Counted from the first letter of the stretch, positions 24,370-35,629 are shown. The stretch: DNA of 64,000 nt from Salvia splendens (GCF_004379255.2 NC_056053.1:25478188-25542187), one strand, 5' to 3'. The notes: a model not told the origin generated them from the letters alone. Program-made: numbers and translations.

Positions 24370-24402
<33 letters not shown>

Positions 24403-24416
24403 TTTTTTTTGTTTTT

Positions 24417-24434
24417 AGGTAATAACGAACTCAT
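24417..24434 (-). pseudogene. Displaced first codons of the PPR gene, copy A
   Basis: On the minus strand ATG lies at 24434-24432, followed by AGT TCG TTA TTA CCT, that is MSSLLP. It continues in frame into the body at 12927 if the 11.5-kb insertion and one copy of the 16-bp repeat are removed. It also contains the right copy of the 16-bp duplication. Confidence 0.8.
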
Positions 24435-24857
24435 TGGTTATCGAATTTCAGGTGGAATTTGTGTAGGTTTTATATTTTGCTATTACTATACACTAGTAAT
24501 AAAAAATACACTCGTATTATATAAAGTAAGTATTTTACATATCCTACACCACTTGATTCGAAGTAGTATTTCATTTTGGCTGGCACCCGCACATTCACTT
24601 AAGTCATTTTCGATAAAATAAAATATTTAATCTATTTTGCTTTATTAAGTCTTCATAAAAATAAAATATTTAAACTATTTTACTTTATTAAATCTCTTTA
24701 TCTTACTTTTTTTTCTTTCTATTTTATACTAATACTACTTTTTATATATTATTCTCTTTTTATTTAAATCATTAAACAAATATACTCAAAAAAAATATCT
24801 TGGCATTATACTTTGTATGGTCATCTACTCATCTACTTTGTAAATTTGTTGTGTACA
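24435..24857. other. Duplicated spacer (former PPR upstream region)
   Basis: AT-rich, similar to 34753-35900 in copy B (TAGTATTTCATTTTGG near 24566 and 35648). It would have held the PPR promoter. No other gene was seen. Confidence 0.6.
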
Positions 24858-24860
24858 TTA

Positions 24861-26561
24861 GAGCATCGACATCGGTGTCTCGATGCGGGCTCGGTCTCGT
24901 AGCTGGGGGGGCGGTTGGCGGGCTCCATCGCGTCTCGTAGCCCGGGGGGCGGTTGGCGGGCTGTCTCGCCACGCGCGTCGGCCCCGTGGCAAGCAGCAGT
25001 TTCTCACCGTTTTATTTATTTTTTTTCCCACATTCATCTATAAATAACACTACACACACAATTCCCCCACCATTTTTTCCACACACAAACACTACACTCT
25101 CACAAACACTATATCATCTATCTTTCCTCTCTAATTTCTGCAAAAATGTCTGGTGAAGGAAACTCCGGCGGCGAAGGCGGCGGCTACAACTTGAGCGCGT
25201 TTGTCGACTGGAGGGGCATGTACAATGTTTTGGGTGCTTCCGGTTCGTTGTCGGGCACCCAAAGCTCGTCGACGCCGGCGTACCAAATACCATCTTTTCC
25301 AGTTGATGCATACTATCGTCCCCCTGTTCCGAGAAACATGCAAACGCAGGGATTATCTCAAATTAGAGAGGATGTTCAGGAGGAACACACTACAGAGGTG
25401 GTGGAGAACTGTGAGGACGGCGGCCGTCATCCATACACACAAGCGGAGACGTGGCTCTGTTCGACGCTTGGATTAGCACGTCGAACGAACCCATCCTCGA
25501 GAATCAACAAACCTGCAAGTGTTTTTGGGATAAGGTCACCAACATATACAACGCTAAAAAAACGACGGGGCCTTCAGCCGCAACCTGAAGATGCTTCGCG
25601 CTCATTTTGAGCTAGCAGACAGAGATGTCAAAATATTTTGTGGGATCTACAAGAGGGAAGCAGAGCAATACCAAAGCGGAGCCAGTGGATCCGACATTCT
25701 GAGAGCGGCTTTGCGAGTCTTCAAATCCGACACTGGCAAAGATTTCAAATTTCCCGATGTTTGGGAGGCGGTCAAACATCTTGATAGGTGGGCTGGCGGT
25801 GTCGATTCCAACACGGGCTCGAGCTTGAAACGCACAAAGCATACGGCGGGTGGCCAATACTCATCTAGTGAGGGCGGGGAAGGCAACGCCTCACAAGAGG
25901 TTGAGGTCCCGACATCCGATGCAGAGGGCTCCTCCGGTACACGACGTCGGCCACAAGGGAACAAGGCGGCGAAGGCGGCTAGAGGGAGGGGGAGGGGGAC
26001 GGGCCGAGGCCGAGGCGAATCAAGCCAGGCGGGCTCCCAAGGGCCGCCGTCCACCCTAATGTCCATGTACTTCACCGCCATGATGACTGACACTTCCCGC
26101 ATAACGCCTTTCGAGCCAATCACGCCGGCATGAGTATCTGGCAAGTCAATTTGGTATTCCGCTTCCATATAGCTTAGGTGCACCGCTACCGACTTCGGGG
26201 GATGATTCGCCGGCGGAGTAGTTTTTAAAATTTAAGTGTGCAATTTTTAATTTCTAGTATTTTAAATTATGTCTTTTTATTTATTTTTTAGATTTTAATT
26301 ATATGTTTTTTTATGTTTTTAGGATTTTAAATTGTAATTTTCTTTTATTTAATGAAGTGTGTTTTTATTAATTAAATTTGTTGGAAATAAAAATAAAAAA
26401 TAAAATTGAATGAATAGTTAAGGGATGAGATGGTTAAGAGATGAAGGGATGTAGGTGTTCTCTCTTAGTTAAGAGATGTGGTAAAAATTACAGTGTGGCC
26501 CATGAATAATTAAGGGATGGGACGGTTAAGAAACGACATTGAGACATGGATGTAGATGGCA
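24861..26561 (+). mobile_element. Harbinger-type ORF1-only element, second family
   Basis: The ends are GAGCATCGACATCGGTG (left) and TGCCATCTACATCCATG (right, reverse complement), flanked by TTA (24858-24860 and 26562-26564). The right subterminal region carries the same CCGTC/CTCTTAA motifs as the transposase elements. Copy B has no such element at the matching position near 35900. Confidence 0.78.
25146..26133 (+). pseudogene. Harbinger ORF1 (NAM-associated domain protein), frameshifted
   Basis: It starts MSGEGNSGGEGG. The SANT-like part is visible only after a frame change near 25450 (VALFDAWISTSNEPI and CKCFWDKVTNIYNAKK). Another change near 25575 leads into HFELADRDVKIFCGIYK, SGASGSDILRAALRVF and FKFPDVWEAVKHL, the NAM-associated C-terminal signature. 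A basic Gly/Arg-rich tail follows. The protein belongs to the same broad family as 9108-10118 but is clearly diverged. At least two frameshifts make it inactive. Confidence 0.75.
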
Positions 26562-26881
26562 TTATACTGTGGGTGTTTTAATATAAAATATATTAAAAAA
26601 AAACTTTTATGTTAAATTTAGATCTAATGTTTTATGTTTGAGTATGATTGTCCCAAACTTTCCTTGCCAGCTTTGACGATGAGATTTGTATAAAAGCTGT
26701 TTTACATTGTCGACAATTAAAACAAGAATCATATTTAGTTGGATTGGATTCATTTTAGCAGCTAAATCAGCAAATCACAACACACAACTAAGAAAGCATC
26801 ATAAAACATCCATCGGAGTCATAATCAAATATACAACTTGATTCCCATAAAAAACAACACATGCATTGATTCATTCCCAAG

Positions 26882-27757
26882 TTACTTAACATAGTAAGGA
26901 AGGTCAAGAACATAGAGCAAAAAGTAAGCCCAAGTGACACCGGAGATCCCACCGAAGAAGAATCCACCGGTGAACTTTGCCCACCCGTCGGCTGTCTGCA
27001 GCTGATCGGGCGACTTCTTCCGTCCCGTGAGGGTCAGCGAGGGGGCCGTTGAGGGCTCACCCTCCTTGAAGGACGCAATCCCATAAATGGTGAGGCAGAT
27101 GCTGAGGATCACTACTAGTCCAGCTGCCGCCAACGAGCCAGCCCCACCCGCATAGGGGGTGTTCCTAAGCGGGCCCGCCTTCACGAAAGGCCCCACTAGG
27201 AGGAACCCATGGGCCAGCCCAACCTCCACCCCACGGAGCAGCGGGTTCACAGCTGTCCGGTAGGCGGGGAGGTTGGACAAGTACCATGCCACCAATGGGC
27301 TTGATGTCACAGGTGTCTCCAGACTTCCGATGAATGGGTCGCCGTTAATTGGTTGAATCACTTGGTATGTGGGCTGCAATAAAAGGGTTAAACTAAAACT
27401 CAATCAACAATTCTCTTTCTTCATCATCAATACTCACTGATTCTATTTTATCATCAATCCAACTACCATTTACATTTTATTACTTGTAGTATGACTTAGA
27501 TGTCTCGCAATTCTAAAGAAAGTGAATTATGGAGTAGTATTATATTATATGCACATTAAAGAAACTTGATAGTACTATGAATTAGAGAATGGAGAATGGA
27601 CCTTTTCAGACTGGATGGCCTTGACTGTGAAGGAAGTGGTTCTTCTCACTCTAAAGGGAGCACCAGAGATGCCTTTTGGAGTGGAAAGCCTTCTTGTCAG
27701 TGAAGAGGCAAAATTGCTTTGGAGTTGGCTGGCCATGGTTGAAGCAGCAGCTGCCAT
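26882..27757 (-). CDS. PSAL: Photosystem I reaction-centre subunit XI (PsaL), copy A
   Basis: Two exons on the minus strand, 27602-27757 and 26882-27373, give 215 residues. Exon 1 is a Ser/Arg-rich chloroplast transit peptide ([10 protein letters not shown] to AIQSEK). Exon 2 starts [20 protein letters not shown] and carries the PsaL hydrophobic helices, [20 protein letters not shown] and the C-terminal [10 protein letters not shown]. PsaL is a stromal-side-anchored thylakoid subunit of PSI that helps bind chlorophyll, holds PsaH/PsaO and supports LHCII docking in state transitions. Junctions AAAG|GT and TTGCAG| are in phase. Length and all family blocks are normal. It is duplicated at 38320-39224 with an identical mature protein. 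Confidence 0.97.
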
Positions 27758-28343
27758 TTCTGACTCAAATCTCTCTCCTGATAGGAATTGAAAGCTTATA
27801 TTAACTGAAAATATACAAATATGTAATGAAGAATTGCAGTATCTTTTGCTGGTGGCTGTGAGTTGTTTATGTTCAAAGAAATGATTTTGATTGGGTGGGA
27901 TTGAGTTTGATATCTTATCACTTATCCATATTGGGGCCCAGGGATTTGGGATGTGGGCTTATGTGGCATTTCTTGAAAATATATTATTTTTTCATTTGAT
28001 GGAAAAGTGAGAGAAAAACATACATTTATACAAAAATATCAAGATATAAATCGATAATAAACCACAAAAATAGAACCAAAAAAATTAAGGAATTGTCAAA
28101 AACCAAAAGTTTAAACTATGAACACAATACAATAAAGAAATGGGAAACAGTGCACCTATTAGAAGACAGTAATATTAGCTTTTACAACAACAGGCTAGAA
28201 ATTAACAAGGCTAAATCTTTTTCTTCTTTTTTTCAATTTCTTAATATATTAACTAATGCTGATAAGTTGAGCATTGCACAAACTGAGGGGGGTCAACTCT
28301 AATAGTTAATATAAATGTTTATGAGTCTCAGCATCTCTACGGA
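27758..28343. other. PSAL upstream / FRL3 downstream spacer, copy A
   Basis: It holds the PSAL 5' flank and the FRL3 3' end. The stretch after about 28168 is nearly identical to copy B. The stretch before it is clearly diverged. No other gene was seen. The FRL3 stop is at 28344. Confidence 0.6.
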
Positions 28344-30328
28344 TTAGTGCAAGTAGGCTGTGTGATACTGATAGGCATTCCCGAAGAAGTTGCCATGGCT
28401 GGGGGAGAAACTATAAGCCGGTGTGCCGTAAGATGGAACATGGTGGTTGTTCGGCGCAGCATAGGCATACGCTGGTCTGTCGTAGACGTACTGCAGGTAC
28501 CTCTCAGTCATCCCGCCGTAGAAATTCTTGTCGCTCGCAGCATTTGCAGCTCGAGGCACGTGACTAGCGCCGTTGGCGCGGGGTCTTTTGGACTGTGGTT
28601 TCGCAACTTCTGTAGCCCGTTTCTTGTCTGCCTTTGCTTTCTCTATTTCAATCATCTGTTTCTGGAGCGGTTCCACTGGGAATTGCTGCTCGAGCTTATG
28701 ATCTTCGATGCACTTGATTACTGCTTTAAGTGCAGTCAGCTCCTTCTCATTCACATCATTCTGGAAGTGAGGAGTCAAAAGGGAATCATGAATCAGCCTC
28801 AAAAACTACAAATTTAGATCATGTAAAACTCTGTAGTTTGATTTTAGAGCTACCAGAAACTACCCCAAGTCATAATCATACCTGTGCAGACACACCGGGT
28901 GATGTATTTCCAGGTTTAGCAGGCGACGGCATTTTCTTGGCCTCGGACAAGTATAATTTCAACAATGAACTAGGTGAAAACTGATCAGTGAGCTCGAATG
29001 CAAAAGCTAGATTGACAGCATCAATCTGTCTTCCGTTCTTCACCAACACATCGATCACACCTGATCAGACAGTAAAATGGTCGTGAATTGCAGATATTCA
29101 CAAGAATGGGTGTCTTAGGTAGCAATAAGAAGATGGGCTTGCGTGCATACAGTAAATTTGATGACATAAATACGCATATGCTTGTATACGTGTGTACCAA
29201 AACACGTTAACTTTGTGGAGATAAACATAGGAAAGAAGATCAAGAGCCTAATTATAACAACAACCTAAATCTGCCTGGTTAGAGTAACCAACCTGGCATT
29301 TTGTCTGACAAGCCAAGATAGCGGCATAATTCAGCTGTTTGGCGACGGCGCGACACCATGGGTATTAGTTTTGACAAGCAAGCCTGATCAAAATAAGAAT
29401 TAATGCCAAATGTAGCCAACAGCTGTAGAAAGGCATGAGCCTCCAATGAATTGCCATTGCTGGCATCAATATCAAGGTAATCTAACTTTGGTTTCCATCT
29501 TTCAGCAATAGCTTTTGCTCGTTCCTTAGCACTTTCAGAGATAATGCCAGAAACCGAGTCCAGACCTAAGATTAAACTGCTGAGGCACTCCATTAGCATG
29601 ATACAGGTACGGCGAAGGCCAATGAGGTTTGAATCCTTTTTAGCATCCGAATTCACCATATCTGCACCATAGAACCCTTTAAGTGAATCCAGAACTAGAG
29701 AGGCTGGGTCATGTGCAGCGCGCAGAGCAAAGGGGATTTCCTCTTTCAAAGTAACAAGATCCTTCCGGTTGTCAGATATAAACTTAAGGAGTCCTTCCGA
29801 ATTCATGTCTTGGCACAATTTCACAAGCCCGGGGTAAGACTTAACCAATGCACTCATGTTATGAACAGTATTATTAATGCGTCCCATAGAAACTAACACA
29901 TTGGTAGCTTTATCCTCCAGACATGGTGCTTCAACTTTGTTTTCCCTAGTTAAGACTCCTGGACCCGAAGAGAGTGGGTTGTCATGCTTCCCCAAAGCAG
30001 TGACAATTGCAGAAAGTGCGGCATCTCTCTTCTCTTGAAGCTTCTCAAGGGATGTTTGCTCTTTGGCCACAACAGCTGCTTTACGCTTCTCCAACATCTC
30101 TTTAGATTCAACTATCTTGGTATCGAATTCCTTTTCCTGTTCTTCCAGCTCAGTGAAGCGTCTTTTCAATGATTTCTGAAGCCCGTGAAAATGCTCCTCG
30201 AGCTGTTTCCATTTCAAGTTGAGAGTAACGGCCCGATAGCTTTCAAGCTCTGCAAATGCTTTCTGAAGCTGCTGTATCTTTGAGGCTGTCGTGTCCATTG
30301 GAGTAGAAGTTGTTATGCTGTCTTCCAT
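28344..30328 (-). CDS. FRL3: FRIGIDA-like protein 3 (FRL3), copy A
   Basis: Exons 29293-30328, 28882-29060 and 28344-28760 (minus) encode 543 residues, all in phase. The start is MEDSITTSTP. A long coiled coil (about residues 15-118, SKIQQLQKAFAELE onward) precedes the FRIGIDA core (VKSYPGLVKLCQDMNSEGLL, SNRKDL-type helices, SLEAHAFLQLLATFGI, IPMVSRRRQTAELCR, QIDAVNLAFAFEL). The basic, Pro/Tyr-rich tail ends QYHTAYLH. FRIGIDA-like proteins are nuclear scaffolds; FRI itself activates the flowering repressor FLC, and the role of FRL3 is less defined. The leader probably contains an intron: acceptor TTTGCAG lies just upstream of the ATG and a donor GCGTAAG near 30585. It is nearly identical to copy B. 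Confidence 0.95.
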
Positions 30329-31230
30329 GACATAGAAACACTGCAAATTACAGCTCATAAATAAACAAACCATGGTTGTTTGCTCGTTTAAGAAACAAAA
30401 TGGTGGCAAAATATTCTTCTTTAGTAGTAGATGACATGAGTTGACTTGAGAGTTTAAACAGAATAAAGATTCGTAGAAATGAACAACAGAGAGAGAGGCG
30501 TGAATGTTGACGTAATTCAAGATTGATTAGATCAATCAAACAAATAATCTATTGTCAAAATAGAAGAAAAAATCTTACGCCACCAACAAGATTTAACGAT
30601 GAAAGAACCCTAAAACAATAGGAGCGAGAAAAAGGAATTGATTTGAAAACTCTGATCAAAGCAATTAAACTGAAAACTCAGATCAAAGCAAAGCAAAGCA
30701 ATTGAACAAAATCAGAGCGCAAAACAATAATTCACCAGAATCAAGTCAAACCGACGAATGCAGCAGCTCAATAACTAAAAACTATCGAAATCGCAGAGCA
30801 TTCATCACTAAAATCGAAAATCGACCTAGATGCTAAACAAACAGTGCTTGATCTGCAAGCATGGGCCGAATCAGTGGACCAAAACGGGTAGAAACGAAGA
30901 ACTAAGCTCACCTGATCACAAATTGCGGCGCCGGCAGAGTATTGAGCGGAAGCTCAGACCATTGGTAGCGAGCGAGGTGAAGGTGAATCCCTAGAGAGAG
31001 AGAATGTTAGGGAAAGGAGAAAGGAAATGTGTGGGGAAGAGAGGTTGTATTTATGATTCCGACAGCTCCATGCCGACACCACATGCACTCCCCCTATCGC
31101 TGCTTTTTGCTTCCGTCACTCTCCTAATTACCAATTTCCCATCTCCCATTTTCATTTTCTATTTTAAATTCTTAATTATCAAATATATATCCTTATTTCA
31201 AGTTTTCAACCAACCTCTCCTAATAGAATA
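30329..31230 (-). promoter_or_regulatory. FRL3 copy A leader and promoter region
   Basis: It includes candidate splice donors on the minus strand near 30585 (GTAAGA) and 30907 (GTGAGC) for a 5' untranslated intron ending just before the ATG. GA-rich purine tracts at 30990-31010 are typical of a plant core promoter or leader. Both donors are conserved in copy B. The site 31124-31130 (CTAATTA) is the empty counterpart of the copy B palindromic insertion. Confidence 0.5.
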
Positions 31231-31232
31231 TA

Positions 31233-31411
31233 CTCACTCCGTCCCGAACTACTTGCACTTATTTCCTTTCGGAGCGTCCCAAGTTATTTGCACTCTTTCC
31301 ATTTTTAGTAAAAATTATCACCTACAGCCGCAATTGTTGACTTTGCTATACACTCATTCCTTAATCTCCGTGCCGAAAAGGAAATGTGCGAGTAATCCGG
31401 GACGGAGGGAG
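31233..31411. mobile_element. Stowaway MITE, copy A only
   Basis: The ends are CTCACTCCGTCCCGAACTA and, reverse-complemented, CTCCCTCCGTCCCGGATTA, with TA on both sides (31231-31232 and 31412-31413). It is absent at the matching place in copy B (47040-47048). Confidence 0.85.
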
Positions 31412-31413
31412 TA

Positions 31414-32460
31414 TTAAATTATAAATGAAAGGTGCAATAGTTAATGGGAATTCAGAAATACTCTACTCGTCCCATAAAGATATGGACATTTAAGATGGAC
31501 ATTTAAGACGATCTGAGAATTAATACATAATTGATAAGTAAAAAAGAAATAAAAAGAAAAGATAATTTTAGTATTAATAGTGGAGAATGAAGTCCGCCTT
31601 ATTGAAGAGGAAAAAATTACTGATAAATAGACAGAAATATTTTTATGAGACATTTAAAATGAAAAATGTTCCTATTTTTGTTGGACAAAAGTAGTAAAAA
31701 GTAGTGTATGTAAAATTTTATTGAGCCGGGCCAATTCAATCAAGAGCTACGAGTCCTTCATAATCGTAGGCCCATTATGAAACATGGGCCAATATATTTA
31801 TGTAACGTTATTGTTTAGATCCATTAACATAGATTTTATTCATGAGCTATATTTATAAATGTACGAATTAGTAACATTTAAAAATTTTATAGTGAAATCA
31901 ACATTATATTTACTCTTTCCATATTGTTTTCTACTTATTTCACGTTTTTTACGTGTTTATGGAGTATTACTTTTCCAATTTGAAATTTAAAAACTATATG
32001 TCCCATTTTAGTATTGAGAAAGAAAAAAAGCACGAGATTTGACGGGATGAATTTTTGGGAGGACTGAGCTTATTAATTTATAGCTATCTTATAGAGTTAT
32101 AGGTGCTTCTATTTTTCTAATACAGTAGTATTTTTCATGCTAAAAAATACTACTATGAAAAATACTACTATAATTCCTTTGTCTATATTTGTGTTTATGT
32201 TAACCTAGTTTGTTGTAGGAAAGATGAAAGCATAGCTTAGATAAAAGAGCACGAAATGTAAGACTATATCATATGGGCTTTGCTTTATCTTGCCACTTAA
32301 TCACATTGTTGCAGAAAAATAGCATGTGAAAGTGCAATTATTGAAAAGACAGAAGAAATCATCAATAACCAATAATATTAATAAAGTGGAAGGAGAGATA
32401 GAGATTGGTATTCAACCAAAGCTGTAATACAAATCCACAACTTCAAGAATCAACCTTCCT
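31414..32460. other. End of duplication copy A and start of copy B
   Basis: 31690-32040 matches 49975-50338 (for example TTTATGTAACGTTATTGTTTAG). From about 32085 the sequence instead matches 10735 onward. The head-to-tail junction therefore lies in about 32040-32085. No gene is present. A degraded Stowaway-like inverted repeat may lie at about 31455-31690. Confidence 0.6.
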
Positions 32461-32748
32461 CTACCAAAAATCTCCACAAGAACACCTCCCGTTTTCGAAG
32501 TGATGAAACCTATTCCGATCATGGAATTGTAACTTGTTAGGACTTACATCTTTCTCTTTCGCTTCCTCAAACACTCTCTCCGCCTCCTCGATGCTCCCAC
32601 ACCTCGAATACATAGTGACCAAAGCCGAAGCAACAAAATGATTGACCTTGATAGCATACTTGTAGGAGGGAAATCGAGTTCTCTTGCGACGAACTGAAAT
32701 AGAATTGGGGAAGTTTGAATTTGGCGAGAGATGAAGCTGAGGTACTAA
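32461..32748 (-). pseudogene. PPR-DYW remnant, copy B
   Basis: On the minus strand the N-terminal stretch LVPQLHLSPNSNFPNSIS is joined to a single PPR segment (YAIKVNHFVASALVTMYSRC) and then directly to the DYW tail ([17 protein letters not shown], stop 32461-32463). Internal deletions have removed most repeats and the E domain. The tail residue in CSCGDFW is intact here, while copy A has CSCGGFW. The first codons lie at 34744-34752 beyond a Harbinger insertion. Confidence 0.88.
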
Positions 32749-34740
32749 GGTCATCTGCAACGCTGTCTCTTATCCGTCCATTAACCGTCTTTTAAATTAC
32801 TATTCATGGGTCTCACTGTACTTTTTTACTTCATCTCTTAACTAAAGGACAGAACCTGCAACCCTCCATCTCTTATCCGTCTCTTAACCGTCTCTTAAAT
32901 TACTATTCATTCAATTTCATTTTTTATTTTTATTTCCAATAAATTCAATTAATAAAAACACACTTCATTAAATAAAATAAAATTACAACATAAAATTCGT
33001 AAAATCCTAAAAAATTAAAAATACATAATTTAATAATTTCCTCCGCCAAATTTTGCTCAAATGTGCTCCATTAGATCATCTTGGAGTTGGGCGTGGGCGG
33101 TAGAGTCACGTGTCCTTGCCCGAATAGACAACCGTTCTTGTATAAACGGATGCACTCCACTACGAGGCGGACTACTTGCGGTAGAGCTTCCGGGGGCTTT
33201 AGGGTCGAACCAATTTCCCGCCTCAGGTCCTTCGTCTTGGACAATCATGTTGTGCAAGATTATGCACGTATACATGATGTCGATCATACTCTCCATGAAC
33301 CACGTACGAGCCGGGGCTTTGATTATGTTGAAGCGCGCTTGGAGAACCCCGAACGCCCTCTCCACATCCTTGCGAGCAGCCTCCTGCTTCTGCGCAAAAA
33401 GAGTCTGCTTTGCGTTCACATGCCTGTTGCACGTCTTCACGAAGGTTGGCCACTTCGGGTAGATGTTGTCGACAAGATAGTACCTCATTTTATACCGCCG
33501 GTTGTTAGCGATGAAGTTGATGGTCGGCGCTTTACCATCTAAAACTTCGGCGAATAGGTTGGATTGGTGGAGCACGTTTATGTCGTTGTTCGATCCGGGG
33601 ACCCCGAAGTACGCATGCCAGATCCATAGCCGGTAGTCGGCAACGGCCTCGAGTATAACGGTGGGGTGGGTGCCTTTGTGGCCGCTAGTGTACGACCCCC
33701 TCCACGCCACAGGGCAATTCTTCCATTCTCAGTGCATGCAATCGACGCTGCCAAGCATCCCGGGGAATCCGTGCACTTCTTCGTGAAGGTGGAGCAGAAA
33801 CTGACAATCTGTCGTGCTTGGCCTCCGGAGAAATTCGTCGGTGAAAGCTGCTCGGACGCCTTTGCAGAATTGGATCAAGCACAATTTCCCAGTGCTTTCT
33901 CCAATGTGGAGGTATTCGTCGAACACATCCGCCGTTTGTCCAGTCGCAAGTTGACGGATTGCTGCAGTACATTTCCGCAGCGTCGTGTGGCTGGGACGGC
34001 AGACGGCGTCGAACCTTTCTTGGAATAACTCTTCCCGGGCTGCCAATGTATTTGAGATGTGGAGAAATAGCGGTTTCCGCATGCGGAAACGTCGACGGAA
34101 GTAGGTATCTTCCCAAACCGGGTTATCGCAGAAGTAGTCGCGGACTAACCTTGCGGCGACTTCCTCCCGGTTACGATGGATGTAAGTCCGGGAGCGTCTT
34201 TGGGGCGGCGCGGCTTCCTCTGCCTCCCGGCGTCGATCTTCTTCAAGTGATTCTTCCATTATTCGACGCATTTGCTCAAATGGATCAATTAGATCGATTA
34301 ACTTTGGGGGAAGAATAAAAGAGTTGATTTGAGATGAAAATTGGAGTTGAAAGAGAGATGATTTGAGAAGAATATATGTGTGTTTGTGTGTGAAATGAGG
34401 ATGAAATATGAGTATTTATAGAGTAAAAAAATAAAAAATAAAAAAGGAAAACGGTCGAAAAACGGTAATATTACCGTTTTTCTAAATTTTTTTATTAAAT
34501 TCTAATTTTTTTAAAAAAATGATTTATTGCGTCAGCGTGACGAAACCCACTCGCGGGGCGGCGAGTGGGCGTCACGCATGGCGCCGGAGCGCGCCACATT
34601 GCGCGCGCGTGGCGAGACGTCTCGCGGGCGGTCTCGGAGAGACGGGTGTCTCGGCGGGCTGGGGACGCAACGCATCCCGCGCGCGTCTCGTCACGGAGGA
34701 ACGGGCTTCGAGCCACCCGCGTAACGCGTTGCGGGTGGCC
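32749..34740 (-). mobile_element. PIF/Harbinger element, transposase-only, copy 3 (in the PPR gene, copy B)
   Basis: The ends are GGTCATCTGCAACGC and, reverse-complemented, GGCCACCCGCAACGC, with a perfect TAA duplication (32746-32748 and 34741-34743). It is inserted at the TTA codon of the PPR start region. It is more diverged than copies 1 and 2, and its transposase is broken. Confidence 0.9.
33057..34283 (-). pseudogene. Harbinger transposase, copy 3, broken
   Basis: The frame is collinear with the 418-residue transposase, but the start is ATT instead of ATG (IDPFEQMRRIMEE). A TGA replaces Trp right after the first catalytic Asp (VDCMH*, 33729-33731), and another TGA replaces Trp near the end (LMEHI*, 33057-33059). 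The second Asp (GSNNDINVL) and the Glu (ARKDVERAF) are still present. It keeps the basic segment APPQRRSRTYI that copy 1 lacks. It is inactive as read. Confidence 0.88.
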
Positions 34741-34743
34741 TAA

Positions 34744-34752
34744 CGAACCCAT
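34744..34752 (-). pseudogene. Displaced start codons of the PPR gene, copy B
   Basis: On the minus strand ATG GGT TCG is followed by TTA (the Harbinger target duplication). Removing the element gives M-G-S-L-V-P-Q-L-H-L, which parallels M-S-S-L-L-P-Q-L-H-L in copy A. Confidence 0.75.
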
Positions 34753-34881
34753 TGGTGATAGACTCCCTGAAAGGGATTATGTGGAGATATTTTTTTTGTT
34801 AAGGGCCTGCAATGAAACTTTCGGAAACGTTAGGGATATTTGATGTAGTTCGGTCTATAAAGTAAGTATTTCACATGCCGT

Positions 34882-35621
34882 TAGGGATGTCAATGCAGCC
34901 CGCAACCCGTGGGCTGACCCGAATAACCCGCCAAATTTATAGGGTTAGGGTTGAAAATTTCTAGCCCGATAAAATTACAACCCGATTAGCCCGCACCCGA
35001 TTAACCCGCAACCCGTTAGGGTCAGGCCCGAAAACCCGATGGGCTGGCCCGAAAACCTGATAAAATTTCTATTGTTCTATTTGTTTGACTCCGAATTGGA
35101 CAATTTCATTGATTATTTTTATAATATAGGTAACTAAAAAAATAACATTCAATTTTATATTAAACATATAAATTATATATTAAATTTTTATTAATATAAT
35201 AATAAATAAATAAATTAGAAACTTCAAATTCATTAATAAATATTTAAATTTATAAACATGTTTTAAAACATGCTTTAAAATATTTAAATTTATGTTTTAT
35301 TTTACACAAATCTCAAATATTAGTATTTGATCATGTTTGTGTTTGAGTTTAAGTATAAATCTCAAATTTATCATAACTAAATATTTATATTTTATAAATA
35401 TAACTAATTTTCGTCATTATTTATTGGATTAATCGCATGTTAATTTTATCGGTAGCGACCCGATTAACCCGATGGGCCAGCCCGAAACCCGAGCGTTTAG
35501 GGTTAGGGTTGAACTTTTATAATCCGAAAAAATCCCAACCCGATTAGCCCACACCCGATTGACCCGCAACCCGAGTAGGGTTGGCCCGAAACCCGGTGGG
35601 CCAGCCCGATTGACATCCCTA
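34882..35621. mobile_element. hAT-type non-autonomous element
   Basis: Terminal inverted repeats TAGGGATGTCAAT are flanked by the 8-bp target duplication CATGCCGT (34874-34881 and 35622-35629). Subterminal regions are full of AACCCGAT/GGGCTGGCCCGA repeats. The interior is AT-rich and non-coding. Copy A has the empty site (ACATATCCTACACC near 24538-24551). Confidence 0.9.
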
Positions 35622-35629
35622 CATGCCGT

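Larger units (their letters stand above)
13222..24370 (+). mobile_element. MULE-like element with captured gene exons and tandem satellites
   Basis: Its ends share an imperfect inverted repeat: CTATTTCCTTCTTAATATCAGC (13257-13278) against the reverse complement of 24324-24345, with about four mismatches. Both ends abut (TA)n tracts. It opens with a small hairpin (AGGAGAA...TTCTCCT, 13222-13240). The interior has leader-like sequence, two exon-like blocks near 14091 and at 21612-21842, and 'GCATTAT' satellites in what would be the introns. No transposase is present. The MULE assignment rests on the long terminal repeats and is tentative. Confidence 0.5.
12944..24416. mobile_element. Composite 11.5-kb insertion in the PPR gene (MITE, MULE-like element, L1 LINE nested)
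   Basis: It is bounded by the 16-bp duplication AGGTAATAACGAACTC. From left to right it holds a T-run, a ~240-bp MITE, a (TA)n tract at 13202-13222, a MULE-like element with captured exons and satellites, a nested LINE, a second (TA)n tract at 24370-24398 and T-rich sequence. The left T-run plus long target duplication would fit a poly(A)-tailed retroelement inserted on the minus strand that later took in the other elements. The order of events is inferred. Confidence 0.7.

Noticed and set aside
34519..34843. Several overlapping ORFs in the CG-rich Harbinger ends (also 7176-7484 and 37879-38082)
   Set aside because: Repeated GAGACG/CGTCTC sequence stays open by composition. There is no conserved product between copies.
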